From: Chromobacterium sp. ATCC 53434
GTDB taxonomy: Bacteria > Pseudomonadota > Gammaproteobacteria > Burkholderiales > Chromobacteriaceae
Direction of reading: 5' to 3'
Length of the DNA stretch: 64,000 nt
Assembly (NCBI RefSeq): GCF_002848345.1
Contig: NZ_CP025429.1
Span: forward strand, 4,774,001 to 4,838,000
Part shown: positions 38,442 through 46,336 of the stretch, one piece after another
Layout: every line of letters starts with the position of its first letter
Position numbering within the stretch: the first letter of the stretch is position 1
Translations under genes and position numbers: made by a program
The notes under the pieces: model-generated
Database searches by the model: none
What the model was told of the DNA's origin: nothing
Seen by the model: only the letters and a program-made list of their open reading frames with translations

Positions 38442-38812
38442 TCCACCACCTTCCGCAGCGACATCAGCTTGATGTCACGGCGAGCTTCGTTTTCCACACC
38501 GTACTTCTCGCCGACTTCCAGCGTGAAGCAATCGAGGTAGCTGGTGCGCTTGCCGCCCGCGGCCAGCGGGAACTCGGTCAGCTTGGCGCCTTCGATCGCC
38601 TCCCAGTCCAGATCGCCGGTCAGCGGAATGGAGACGGTGACGGACAGGTCGTACTCGGTGATGCCGCGGGCGAAGCCCTTGGCGCGGCCGGTGGAGTTCA
38701 TCGTCTTCACGACCTTGCGGCCGGTCTTGCTGCTGACGTTGAGGTCGATGACGTCGATTTCCTGGCCGTTCACTTCCAGGACGATGGAGCCTGCGTATTC
38801 TTTCAAAGCCAT
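38438..38812 (-). CDS. Tail tube protein (Mu gp40/gpM)
   Basis: A 124-residue protein with the Mu gpM features: an opening YAGSIVLEVNGQEIDV, then VKTMNSTGRAKGFARG and a C-terminal RDIKLMSLRKV. It polymerises into the rigid inner tube of the contractile tail. It follows the sheath gene, the standard order. Confidence 0.88.
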   Translation of the reverse strand: MALKEYAGSIVLEVNGQEIDVIDLNVSSKTGRKVVKTMNSTGRAKGFARGITEYDLSVTVSIPLTGDLDWEAIEGAKLTEFPLAAGGKRTSYLDCFTLEVGEKYGVENEARRDIKLMSLRKVVE

Positions 38813-38939
38813 GAGACTTTCCTTTTCGATTCGGGATGGGGCGACCGGGCTACGGCCCGGCCGACTGGGATGTTGAAGAAAAGAAGGGAGGCGGAGCGGC
38901 CGCCGCGCGAAGCGGGATCAGCCGCCTTGCCGCGCGCGC

Positions 38940-40364
38940 TTACAGCAGCAGGTCGATGCGGCCGGCGAACACGTGCAGGCCGTTGACCACGTCCACCGGG
39001 ATCTTGGCGTCCAGGCGGTTGGCGTCCTGCAGGTCGCGCTCGACGATCAGGCCGGCTTTGTTGGCTTCGACCTGCTCGATGATTTCCAGCTCTTCCAGCT
39101 TGTACAGCACGTCCAGCAGCTCGGAACGGACCTTGGACGGGGTGCGGTCGGACAGCTTTTCGCGCGGGAAGCGCAGCGCGATGCGTTCGCGGCAGGACTT
39201 GCGGACATAGTCCAGCGTGCGGATGGTGGTGATGTCCAGCAGCGACACGTCGTCCACGCCCTGGGCATCCTTGGTGTAGGTGCTGATCGCGCGGACGATC
39301 TGCACGCGGTTGCCGGCGGCCACTTCCAGCGGGGTCACGCCGTTGTACAGCGCGTTTTCCTGCTCGGTGCGGGTCGTGCGGGACGCCAGGTCCACCACGT
39401 CCAGGCCCGGCAGTTCCAGCGTGTTCAGCGGGCGGGCCGGATCTTCTTCGCTGGCGATCACGGCGGCGTAGGCGGCGGCGATGTCGCCGGACAGCTTGGC
39501 CGAGCCGCGGTACCAGGCGGCGGTGATGCGGCCGCTGTCCAGCTTGGCGGACAGCGCCGAGGCGTCGGCCAGCGCGCCGGTGGTGGCGATCACGCCGATG
39601 GCGCCGCGCTGTTCCAGCGGGCCGGAGACGAAGTCCAGGTGGGTGCGCAGCGCGGTCAGCGCGGCATCGTTGGTGAGCGGGCTGGCGATGATCTGATGAC
39701 CGCCGCTGGCCACGGCGGCCAGTGCCGGCGCGATGTCCGGATCGCCGGCGCCGCCTTTCATCGGGGCGACGACGACGCCGAGGCCGGCGATCTGTTCCTG
39801 CGCCTTCAGCGCGATGCCGTTGCCGACGCTGCCTTTGTGGCGGGCGGTGACGGTCAGCACTTCCTTGGCTGCGGACGCGGTGACCGACAGGTCGGAGAGC
39901 TTGGCGAGGGCGGCCTGGGCGTTGGCGGAGATCTTGGTGGCGTCGTCGCCGGCGGCCACGGCCACATCGACGCGCACGGTGCCGATGAACAGGCTCAGTA
40001 CGCCGGCGGCGGCGGCCGGGCCGCTGAAGGTGAAGGAACCGGCGGCGGCGGTGCCGGCGGCCGCGTCGTCCACGGCGATCACGGTCAGCTGCAGATAGGG
40101 GTTGGCGTTGATCGCGGCGCGGGCCATCAGGTGGGCGTTGGAGCCGCGGCCGAAGGCCTGGGCCGCCTGCTCGTCGCTGAATACGTCCAGCGCGGTCAGC
40201 GCCGGCTGGGCGGCGGTATCGGCCAGGCGCTGACCGATCATCAGCACGCGCTGCGGGTTGCCCGGCAAGGTGCGCACCGCCAGTTTGGTGTTGAATTCGA
40301 AATATTTGCCCGGTTTGCGGATCGAGGCCGGAATCTGGTCGAAGCTGATGTTGGCGCTAGCCAT
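38940..40364 (-). CDS. Contractile tail sheath protein (Mu gp39/gpL)
   Basis: A 474-residue sheath subunit, similar to Mu gpL in length and blocks: ISFDQIPASIRKPGKYFEFNT at the N-terminus, LMIGQRLADT, VAPMKGGAGDPDI and a C-terminal VNGLHVFAGRIDLLL. Sheath contraction drives the tube through the target envelope, so the particle is R-type rather than F-type. AAGGAAAGA-like sequence precedes the ATG. Confidence 0.93.
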   Translation of the reverse strand: MASANISFDQIPASIRKPGKYFEFNTKLAVRTLPGNPQRVLMIGQRLADTAAQPALTALDVFSDEQAAQAFGRGSNAHLMARAAINANPYLQLTVIAVDDAAAGTAAAGSFTFSGPAAAAGVLSLFIGTVRVDVAVAAGDDATKISANAQAALAKLSDLSVTASAAKEVLTVTARHKGSVGNGIALKAQEQIAGLGVVVAPMKGGAGDPDIAPALAAVASGGHQIIASPLTNDAALTALRTHLDFVSGPLEQRGAIGVIATTGALADASALSAKLDSGRITAAWYRGSAKLSGDIAAAYAAVIASEEDPARPLNTLELPGLDVVDLASRTTRTEQENALYNGVTPLEVAAGNRVQIVRAISTYTKDAQGVDDVSLLDITTIRTLDYVRKSCRERIALRFPREKLSDRTPSKVRSELLDVLYKLEELEIIEQVEANKAGLIVERDLQDANRLDAKIPVDVVNGLHVFAGRIDLLL

Positions 40365-40433
40365 AAGGAAAGACTCCTGGTGTGGCGGTTGGAGAGGGGG
40401 CCGCGCCGGATGGCGCGGCGAGGGGAAAGCGTT

Positions 40434-41132
40434 TTACTTGGCGGACGGCGCCGGATTGGCGACGATGTCCTGGGCCTTGACGGCGGCGGAGCCGGCCAGG
40501 TTGTAGTTGAGCTGGGTGCTCTGCCAGGTCTTGGCCGGATCTTCCAGCCGGCCGCCGAAGGCGCGGAACAGCGCGTCGGGGTCGGCGTCGGCTTGCGGCG
40601 CCGGCCAGTGGCCGTTGTCCAGCGCCTCGTCCAGCCAGTAGGTGCTGAAGTCGCAGGCCACCAGGCTCCACGGCTGGCCATCGCGCGGCGCCTGGCCCAG
40701 CGGGCGGACTTTCTCCGGCAGCAGCGGATTGACCGCCAGGCCGAAATCCTGCGAGGCCAGCAGGCGGCGCGTCGCGTAGACCAGTTGCCAGACGCCGGCG
40801 CCGGCGTAGTTGGCGTCGGCCTGCAGCCGGTCGCCGACGATGACGGTGAACAGCGCGTTGGCTTTGTAGCGCAGCCGTTGGCTGGCTTGCGGCTGACTGG
40901 ACGTGATGCCGCCGGCGACGGTCCACAGCGCCGGCAGCCTGGCCAGCGCCTGTGGATTGATGGTCGGGCTGGACTGGCCGGGCGTGAGCCGGCTGGCGTA
41001 GTCGCCGTGGGCCAGCTGCAGGCCGCACAGGGCGGTTTCGTCCAGATCCGCCGCCACTTCGCGCACCATCCGGCCCATGCCTTGGCGCAGGCGGTCGGCG
41101 ATGGCGGTTTGCACGGAGATCAGCATGGACAT
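40434..41132 (-). CDS. Mu gp37-like tail protein (DUF1834)
   Basis: A 232-residue protein of the gp37/K group, expected at the tail terminus. It opens SVQTAIADRLRQGMG and has a middle VIVGDRLQADANY. I begin at 41132 because AAGGA is then six bases upstream; from the ATG at 41138 it would be too close. It is the first structural gene before the sheath; a small gp38 equivalent is not seen in the 70-base gap to the sheath gene. Confidence 0.72.
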   Translation of the reverse strand: MSMLISVQTAIADRLRQGMGRMVREVAADLDETALCGLQLAHGDYASRLTPGQSSPTINPQALARLPALWTVAGGITSSQPQASQRLRYKANALFTVIVGDRLQADANYAGAGVWQLVYATRRLLASQDFGLAVNPLLPEKVRPLGQAPRDGQPWSLVACDFSTYWLDEALDNGHWPAPQADADPDALFRAFGGRLEDPAKTWQSTQLNYNLAGSAAVKAQDIVANPAPSAK

Positions 41133-41192
41133 GGTCATTCCTTGGAGCGGTGGAGAAGATGGGGTGATTGTGACGCCGGAGGGCGTGGCGGC

Positions 41193-41333
41193 TTAGCTGA
41201 GGGGTGTCAGTGCCGGATTGGGCTGGTCGAGGCGGCTGGGTTTGTCGCCGATGGCTTCGGTCGCCTTGATTTGCAGTTGGGTTTGATGCGCTGGATAGCC
41301 ATGAGCATCCTTTGGCGCGAGGCGAGGAGGAAC
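41193..41333 (-). pseudogene. C-terminal remnant of a deleted phage gene
   Basis: A stretch with strong GC-third-position coding bias but no start codon: HQTQLQIKATEAIG, then DKPSRLDQPNPALTPLS and TAA. Upstream the frame runs into the end of the 71-residue ORF. It occupies the place where Mu-like phages carry the end of the head/connector genes, so it probably marks the deletion that removed the head module. Confidence 0.5.
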
Positions 41334-41344
41334 CGGCGAAACGT

Positions 41345-41560
41345 TCAGTGCACCATCCGTTTGAGCAGTTCGCCGGCCAACGTGACCAGCAGCGCGGACA
41401 GCGCGCCGGACAGCGCGCCGCTCTTGGCGGCCTGGACTTCGACGTCGCGCAGGCGGCCGTCCAGTTCTTCCAGCTTCTTGTCCTGTTTGGCGAGGTGGGC
41501 GACGATCATGTCAAGCTTGCCTTCTATGCGGCCCAGGGCCAGCAGGTTGTCGTGTTCCAC
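41345..41560 (-). CDS. Small helical membrane-anchored phage protein
   Basis: A 71-residue protein: a coiled-coil-like N-terminal half (LDMIVAHLAKQDKKLEELDGRLRDVE) and a C-terminal hydrophobic helix (SGALSALLVTLAGELL). It lies among lysis genes and could be a holin accessory or antiholin; function is unproven. A parS-like site overlaps its start. Confidence 0.55.
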   Translation of the reverse strand: MEHDNLLALGRIEGKLDMIVAHLAKQDKKLEELDGRLRDVEVQAAKSGALSGALSALLVTLAGELLKRMVH

Positions 41561-41567
41561 GTGAAAC
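41554..41567. promoter_or_regulatory. parS-like site, one mismatch
   Basis: GTTCCACGTGAAAC (mirror of the GTTTCACGTGGAAC variant) at the start of the 71-residue ORF. Confidence 0.55.
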
Positions 41568-41569
41568 CC

Positions 41570-41767
41570 TCACTTTTCGGTCAGTTGTTGGCACAGCACG
41601 CAACGGGTACAGCTGGGAATGGCCACGCGGCGGGAGTCGGGAATCGGATCGCCGCAGTCCTCGCAGTGGCTGAGGCCGCTTTGCTGCCATTGCTGGAAGT
41701 GGCGGGCCAGCGCCTGTTCGCGGAATTCGGTTTCCAGCTCGCTGGCGCGATCGAAGAAGTCGGTCAT
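41570..41767 (-). CDS. TraR/DksA-type zinc finger protein
   Basis: A 65-residue protein with the short TraR layout: an acidic helix (DRASELETEFREQALAR) and a C4 finger (CEDCGDPIPDSRR, then CTRCVLCQ). Phage and plasmid TraR proteins bind the RNA polymerase secondary channel and mimic ppGpp/DksA. It may tune host or cluster transcription during induction. The ATG at 41767 overlaps the spanin stop by ATGA. Confidence 0.85.
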   Translation of the reverse strand: MTDFFDRASELETEFREQALARHFQQWQQSGLSHCEDCGDPIPDSRRVAIPSCTRCVLCQQLTEK

Positions 41768-42327
41768 GGTGTGGGTTCCTGTGCGGGGTAGAGTTGTTTC
41801 AGGGCGACGAGACGCTGCTCCAGTTGCTGACACCAGGCGCCGTAGTCGGCGGCATGGGCGAGGAGGTCGGGCGCCGGTAGCCCGGCATCGGCGCCGGCGG
41901 CTTCGGCGGCAGCGCCAGCAGATAGGGGCTGGGCGCCGGGCAGCTCGGCGGAATAGCCGAGGAGCTGGCGGTAGAGGCGCAGGCTGTCAGGGCCAAGGCC
42001 AGTAAAGCGGTCGCCGTCGTGGCGTGTGGCATCGTCGATTCTCCGGGCTTGTTGGTTTTGCCATTGCTGCAGCGTCTGCTGCTGGACCAGCACGCGGCTT
42101 TCCAGCTGGTCGACGCGCTGCCGCCATGCTTGCTGGCTGGCCAGCGCGTCGGCCTGCTGCCGCTGGATTTCGATGGCGCGCGCGGTCTGCAACGCGCCGA
42201 CGCGGGCCTGCAGCGCCGCCTGCCAGTAGCGCTCGCTTTGCGCGTGGCCGGCGGCATAGCCGGCGGCGGCTGTGACGACAGGCAGCAGCAGACAGGCGGT
42301 TAGCCGCAACGCGGGAAGGCTGATCAT
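41764..42327 (-). CDS. Rz-like inner-membrane spanin
   Basis: A 187-residue protein with one N-terminal membrane helix (ALRLTACLLLPVVTAAAGYAAG) and a long periplasmic coiled coil (AIEIQRQQADALASQQAWRQ onward), the build of an i-spanin. A second ORF encoding a lipoprotein is nested inside it in another frame. Spanins fuse inner and outer membranes in the last step of lysis, needed to release particles. Confidence 0.82.
   Translation of the reverse strand: MISLPALRLTACLLLPVVTAAAGYAAGHAQSERYWQAALQARVGALQTARAIEIQRQQADALASQQAWRQRVDQLESRVLVQQQTLQQWQNQQARRIDDATRHDGDRFTGLGPDSLRLYRQLLGYSAELPGAQPLSAGAAAEAAGADAGLPAPDLLAHAADYGAWCQQLEQRLVALKQLYPAQEPTP
41799..42032 (-). CDS. Rz1-like lipoprotein spanin, nested in Rz gene
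   Basis: A 77-residue ORF wholly inside the Rz-like gene in a different frame. It has a short signal peptide with lipobox LTAC (ALLALALTAC) and then a proline-rich mature part (PPSCPAPSPYLLALPPKPPAPMPG), typical of o-spanins. GGAGAATCGACG precedes its ATG at 42032. The nested Rz/Rz1 arrangement is as in lambda. Confidence 0.8.
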   Translation of the reverse strand: MPHATTATALLALALTACASTASSSAIPPSCPAPSPYLLALPPKPPAPMPGYRRPTSSPMPPTTAPGVSNWSSVSSP

Positions 42328-42545
42328 GGCTGGCTCCGGTTGCGATAGGCGGCGATCATCCGCAGCGAGGCGGAATAGCCGCCGACCACGCCCAGGTAGA
42401 TCAGCCAGATGTCGGGCGTCAGGGTGCCGCGCCAGCCGTCGCGGATGAACATCGCGGTGGCGGCGGCGCAGGCCACGTTGGCCCACAGCCGGCTGTGGCT
42501 GAGGCGGCGGCTGTGCGGATTGCGCAGCAAGTCGGCGGGATGCAT
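42324..42545 (-). CDS. Holin-like small membrane protein
   Basis: A 73-residue protein with two hydrophobic helices (ANVACAAATAMFI and IWLIYLGVVGGYSASL). Its position between endolysin and spanins suggests the holin. The family is not certain (similar small proteins occur in Mu-like phages). The end overlaps the spanin start by ATGA. Confidence 0.65.
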   Translation of the reverse strand: MHPADLLRNPHSRRLSHSRLWANVACAAATAMFIRDGWRGTLTPDIWLIYLGVVGGYSASLRMIAAYRNRSQP

Positions 42546-42547
42546 GT

Positions 42548-42952
42548 TCAGATCTCCAGCGGAAGTTGGAAGTGTGGGAGTTCGTGCGGCTGCGTTGCCG
42601 ACCGGCCGTGCCAGCGTAGGCCGAGCGCTTCGGCGATTTCGCCCATCGCGTGCCAGTGGGGGTGTTCCGGATCGGTGACCGGTTTGCCGGCCAGCAGCGG
42701 CATCGCGTCGAAAGCGCGGGCTGCCGGGCTGCCATAGAGCATGGCGTTGTGGGCGGATTGGCCGGGGCGGGCATCGGTGGCGACGGCGCCGGGCTTGCCG
42801 CGGCCCAGCTGGTACAGCGCCTCCTGTTCTTCGGCCGAGCGCCAGGTGCAGAGGATCAGCGGGTCCAGGCCCTGGTCGCGGCAGCGGCGGAGAAAGGATT
42901 CGGCCAGCGGTTGCAGTTGCGGATGCAGATCGGAAATGGCGCGGCTGGCCAT
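42548..42952 (-). CDS. Endolysin, M15-type peptidase
   Basis: A 134-residue M15/VanY-like peptidase of the L-alanyl-D-glutamate endopeptidase type: LCTWRSAEEQEALYQLGRG, then the zinc motif area QSAHNAMLYG-(S)PAARAFDAMP and a final EHPHWHAMGEIAEALGLRW. It cuts peptide cross-links so that particles can escape. No signal peptide, so it needs the neighbouring holin. Confidence 0.82.
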   Translation of the reverse strand: MASRAISDLHPQLQPLAESFLRRCRDQGLDPLILCTWRSAEEQEALYQLGRGKPGAVATDARPGQSAHNAMLYGSPAARAFDAMPLLAGKPVTDPEHPHWHAMGEIAEALGLRWHGRSATQPHELPHFQLPLEI

Positions 42953-42980
42953 GCGGCGTTCTCCTGCGCGGGATGGAAGA

Positions 42981-43400
42981 TCAGTGCACTTCGTTCGGCG
43001 CCGGCGGGGTTTTCAACACGCGCCAGATCATGCGATCGCTCAGGCGGTAGCGCATCGCCAGCAGGCCTACCGCCTCGTTGGCGCCCAGGCCTTCGATCAG
43101 CAACTCGTCGAAGTCGCGGATCAGCTGCTGATTGCGCGCCTGGCGCAGTGCCTGGCTGCAGCGCGGGATGTAGAGAATGTCGCCGCCGAAGTGGTGGGTC
43201 AGCTGTTCGGCCGCGTCCTGGCCGATGACTTCGACCAGCGCGGCGAAACGCAGCTGGCCGGCGCGGCTCTGGTTCTTGGAGAAGGGCAGCGTCGTGCCGC
43301 CCAGCGCCTGCACCAGTTGCAGCGTGCGCGGCATGCCGATCAGATTGGCCACCAGTTGCATGGTGGAGGGCAGGACGGGGAATTGCGCATTAGTGTTCAT
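42981..43400 (-). CDS. Mor-family transcriptional activator
   Basis: A 139-residue Mor/C-type activator: N-terminal dimer region and C-terminal HTH (GLGANEAVGLLAMRYRLSDRMIWRVL). In Mu, Mor and C switch on middle and late genes. Here it is the first gene of the minus-strand cluster and should activate the lysis and tail genes, the part PrtN plays for pyocins. GGAG lies eight bases before the ATG at 43400. Confidence 0.83.
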   Translation of the reverse strand: MNTNAQFPVLPSTMQLVANLIGMPRTLQLVQALGGTTLPFSKNQSRAGQLRFAALVEVIGQDAAEQLTHHFGGDILYIPRCSQALRQARNQQLIRDFDELLIEGLGANEAVGLLAMRYRLSDRMIWRVLKTPPAPNEVH

Positions 43401-43722
43401 CACGGAGACTCCTGGGTTCCCAAATAGCCTTGGCAGACATCAAGTTCTAAATAAGTTATAATTCGCCAAAGCGGTTAGCGAGCAGCACGGTGGAAATTTT
43501 TGGAACTTTTTATATTTTCATTATGAATTTTAGTGCTAAATTGAGTAGTCCAACTAGATAGTAGAACTACTTATGCAGTTCGATTGCCATTCTATGCCTG
43601 TGTTTTGAACTTATCAAGCTAGCGGATGTCACTACCGATGTCAGTTGCAATCGCCGATATGACGAGAAAATGGTACTATCGACGGCCGCTGCAGCCGTAC
43701 TTGCTTACTGAAGGAGTTCCAA
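43401..43722. promoter_or_regulatory. Divergent control region between activator and repressor
   Basis: About 320 bases without a gene, strongly AT-rich compared with the window. An inverted repeat at 43544-43571 (AGTAGTCC, 12-base spacer, GAACTACT) is a candidate operator for the S24-type repressor. On the minus strand a TATAAC hexamer near 43455 could be the -10 of the activator promoter. Confidence 0.55.
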
Positions 43723-44481
43723 ATGGATGATTCTGTGCAGCATTCCGACTTCCGGCATCGCCTGGAACTGCTGATCGGTTCCGAAAAGCCTTATGCCTGG
43801 GCCGCGCGCATCGGCATCAACAAGGGCTCGTTCACCAATATGTGGTACAAGGGCGGCGTGCCAAGGACCGCGACCGCGCGCAAGATCGCCGACAGCTGCG
43901 GTTGCAGACTGGAATGGCTGTTGTACGGCGATGAGCCGGTATGGCTGGAGCCGGAAGACATCCACGCCGCGTCGCCGTCGAGTGCCGAGATGGATGCGCC
44001 GCTTGCCCCTCCGCTTCGGGCCGACGGCGACGACCATTTCGTACCGGCTGGCGTGCACGAGGAGTTCTGTTTCATACCGCGTTATAACTTGAAGGCGTCG
44101 GCCGGTTTTGGAACCAGCGCGAGCGCCGAGCAGCCGATGTTCTATATGGCGTTCCGCCGTTACTGGGTGAAGAACTATCTGAACGCGTCGCCGCGGGATC
44201 TGGCCGTGCTCAGCGTCAAGGGCGACAGCATGAGCGGCGTGCTGGAGGACAGGGACACCATTCTGGTCAACACCGCCGAGCGCAATCCGGGAGAGGGCCT
44301 GTTCGTGATCCGCATCGGCGACGATATTTTCGTCAAGCAGCTGCAGCGCCTGCCGGGCAGCGCGGTGCAGGTCAAAAGCGCCAATCCCTTGTATGAGACC
44401 TTTACCGTCGACCTGGTCCGGACCGCCGGCGAATTCGAGGTGATCGGGCGGGTGGTGTGGTTTGGCCGGCAGATCGCCTGA
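43723..44481 (+). CDS. S24-type phage repressor (CI/PrtR-like)
   Basis: A 252-residue repressor. The N-terminal HTH of the phage CI type (residues about 8-70, ARKIADSCGCRLEWLLYGDEP) is followed by a LexA/CI-like S24 peptidase domain: Ser169 in VKGDSMSG and Lys205 in DIFVKQL as the catalytic pair. Such repressors cleave themselves when RecA is activated, so the cluster should be induced by DNA damage. Divergent from the Mor-type activator, as prtR is from prtN. AAGGAG precedes the ATG. Confidence 0.88.
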   Translation: MDDSVQHSDFRHRLELLIGSEKPYAWAARIGINKGSFTNMWYKGGVPRTATARKIADSCGCRLEWLLYGDEPVWLEPEDIHAASPSSAEMDAPLAPPLRADGDDHFVPAGVHEEFCFIPRYNLKASAGFGTSASAEQPMFYMAFRRYWVKNYLNASPRDLAVLSVKGDSMSGVLEDRDTILVNTAERNPGEGLFVIRIGDDIFVKQLQRLPGSAVQVKSANPLYETFTVDLVRTAGEFEVIGRVVWFGRQIA

Positions 44482-44551
44482 ACGGGAACGTTTGGGCTGC
44501 GGTGTATACTAAGCAGCCAGACTTTCAGATATTCAGACAGGACAAGAAGCT

Positions 44552-45136
44552 ATGCAGACCCACATCCGGACCAGCCTGACCGAAGCCAAGACCGCGCTCG
44601 ACGCGCTGCTGGCGAACCCGCAGGGTCTGGCCGGCATCGAGGCGGCCGCCCAGACCATCATCGACGCGCTGGCGGCGGGCGGCAGGGTGTTCTCCTGCGG
44701 CAATGGCGGTTCGATGTGCGACGCGATGCATTTCGCCGAGGAGTTGACCGGCCGCTATCGCAACAACCGCCGCGGCATGGCGGCGATCGCGATCAGCGAT
44801 CCCAGCCACATCAGCTGCGTCGGCAATGATTATGGCTATGACGAGATTTTCGCCCGCTACCTGGAAAGCCACGCCCGCGCCGGCGATGTGCTGCTGGGCC
44901 TGAGCACCAGCGGCAACAGCCGCAACATCATCCGCGCCGCGGAGACCGCGCGGGAAATGGGTGTCAAGGTGATCATCCTGACCGGTCGCGCCGGCACCAA
45001 GCTGGAGCCGCTGGCCGACGTCTACGTCAACACGCCGGGCGGCCAATACGCCGACCGCGTCCAGGAACTGCACATCAAGGTGCTGCACATCCTGATCGAA
45101 CTGACCGAGCGCCATTTCTTCCCGGAAAACTACTGA
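44552..45136 (+). CDS. gmhA: Phosphoheptose isomerase
   Basis: A 194-residue SIS-domain isomerase that converts sedoheptulose 7-phosphate to heptose 7-phosphate for LPS inner-core heptose. Blocks [32 protein letters not shown] and a C-terminal [12 protein letters not shown] helix are characteristic. It flanks the tail cluster and has its own terminator. Confidence 0.94.
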   Translation: MQTHIRTSLTEAKTALDALLANPQGLAGIEAAAQTIIDALAAGGRVFSCGNGGSMCDAMHFAEELTGRYRNNRRGMAAIAISDPSHISCVGNDYGYDEIFARYLESHARAGDVLLGLSTSGNSRNIIRAAETAREMGVKVIILTGRAGTKLEPLADVYVNTPGGQYADRVQELHIKVLHILIELTERHFFPENY

Positions 45137-45162
45137 TCCGGTTTATGGTTTTTCGCGAGCAG

Positions 45163-45184
45163 AACGGCCCTTAGGGGCCGTTTT
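45163..45184 (+). terminator. Terminator of gmhA
   Basis: AACGGCCC / GGGCCGTT hairpin followed by T residues. Confidence 0.75.
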
Positions 45185-45325
45185 CCGTTGGCGCAGAGCC
45201 GGGAGGATGGTGCCGGCGTCGCGGGGCGCGCAGCCGTCCGGGAGCCGGTGGTGAGCCGGCTTCAGGCTCGATCATGCGCGGGGCGGCGCGCGTTCGCGAA
45301 GCTGACCGGCTTCAGCGCACCTGCG

Positions 45326-46264
45326 TCAGGCGGCGTTGAGAAAGGCGCCGATGCGGTGGTAGACCAGCGTGCAGACTTCCGGGACCAGCGCCTCCATGTT
45401 CAGGAAGGCGTGCATCTGGTCGTCCAGTCGCAGATGCTCGACCGCCACGCCTGCCGATTGCAGCCGGCCGGCGTAGAGCAGGCCTTCGTCGCGCAGCGGG
45501 TCCAGGCCAGCGGTGATCACCAGCGTGGCCGGCAGCCGCGGGCTGAAGTCCCAGTACAGCGGCGATGCCTCGCGGCGGTCCTCCGCGTGTTGGAAATATT
45601 GGTCGAAGTACCAGCTGGCGCGCGTGGCGGTCAGAAAATAGCCGTTGCCGTTTTCGGCCACCGACGGTTGGGTCAGCGTGTAGTCGACACAGGGATAGAT
45701 CAGCACCTGGCGCATGATCGGCAATGAGGCGTCGTGCTGCGCCTTGCCGCTGACGCTGGCGCATAAAGCGCCGCCGGCCGAGTCGCCGGCCAGCGACAGC
45801 CGCTGCAAGTAGGGCAGCCGTCGTTCGTCCAGCGTTTTCCAGATTCCCTTCGCCACGCAAAAGGCGTCGTTGAGCCCGGCCGGATAGGGGTTCTCCGGTG
45901 CCAGCCGGTATTCGGCGGCCACCACGATGTGGCCGCTGGCCGCCGCCAGCCGGCGGTTGATGCCGTCGTAGACGCTGACGCCGCCGGCCATGTGGCCGCC
46001 GCCGTGCAGAAACACCAGTACCGGCAATGCCCGCGCCGGCGCCGGGTGATAAATACGTACCGGCACGCTGTAGTCGCGGCCGGGCACCAGGTCGTCGTTG
46101 ACCCAGGCGATATCCGGACCCGGCGGCACCTGTTGGCGGCTCAGCTCAGCCAGCGCCTCGCGCGCGCCGATGGCGGTGGCCTTGTAGCCGGCATCGGCCT
46201 TCTGGCGGGCCGTGCGGTTGTACTCGTCCAGCCAGGGGCGCAGATTGGGGTGTAGCCTTTGCAT
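45326..46264 (-). CDS. HSL-family alpha/beta hydrolase (esterase/lipase)
   Basis: A 312-residue esterase of the hormone-sensitive-lipase group: oxyanion motif FLHGGGHMAGG, nucleophile GDSAGGALC and a C-terminal Asp (GLDPLRDEG) and His (DDQMHAFLN). No signal peptide, so cytosolic. It hydrolyses short-chain esters; the natural substrate is unknown. Start at 46264 (MQRLHPNLRPWLDEY). Confidence 0.85.
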   Translation of the reverse strand: MQRLHPNLRPWLDEYNRTARQKADAGYKATAIGAREALAELSRQQVPPGPDIAWVNDDLVPGRDYSVPVRIYHPAPARALPVLVFLHGGGHMAGGVSVYDGINRRLAAASGHIVVAAEYRLAPENPYPAGLNDAFCVAKGIWKTLDERRLPYLQRLSLAGDSAGGALCASVSGKAQHDASLPIMRQVLIYPCVDYTLTQPSVAENGNGYFLTATRASWYFDQYFQHAEDRREASPLYWDFSPRLPATLVITAGLDPLRDEGLLYAGRLQSAGVAVEHLRLDDQMHAFLNMEALVPEVCTLVYHRIGAFLNAA

Positions 46265-46336
46265 GGTCTGTCTCTGTCGCTTGCCGTGCATCGTGATGAT
46301 TTCAATCTATACCATTGACATTTCTTCGACAACGCC

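Larger units (their letters stand above)
25858..44481. other. Mu-type tailocin (phage-tail-like particle) gene cluster
   Basis: From the repressor at 44.5 kb to the last fibre gene at 25.9 kb the block encodes an entire Mu-like contractile tail in Mu gene order (gp37, 39-48 equivalents, fibre, fibre assembly), a lysis cassette, a Mor-type activator and an S24-type repressor. No terminase, portal, protease, major head, replication, integrase or Mu A/B gene is visible. It sits between ordinary host genes (EamA transporter and gmhA). This is the composition expected of an R-type bacteriocin rather than a viable prophage. The tailocin interpretation is inference; tail identity is supported gene by gene. 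Confidence 0.72.

Noticed and set aside
25858..44481. Complete Mu-like prophage
   Set aside because: No head, packaging, replication or integration gene is found in the whole block, and no flanking target duplication or Mu-type end is visible.
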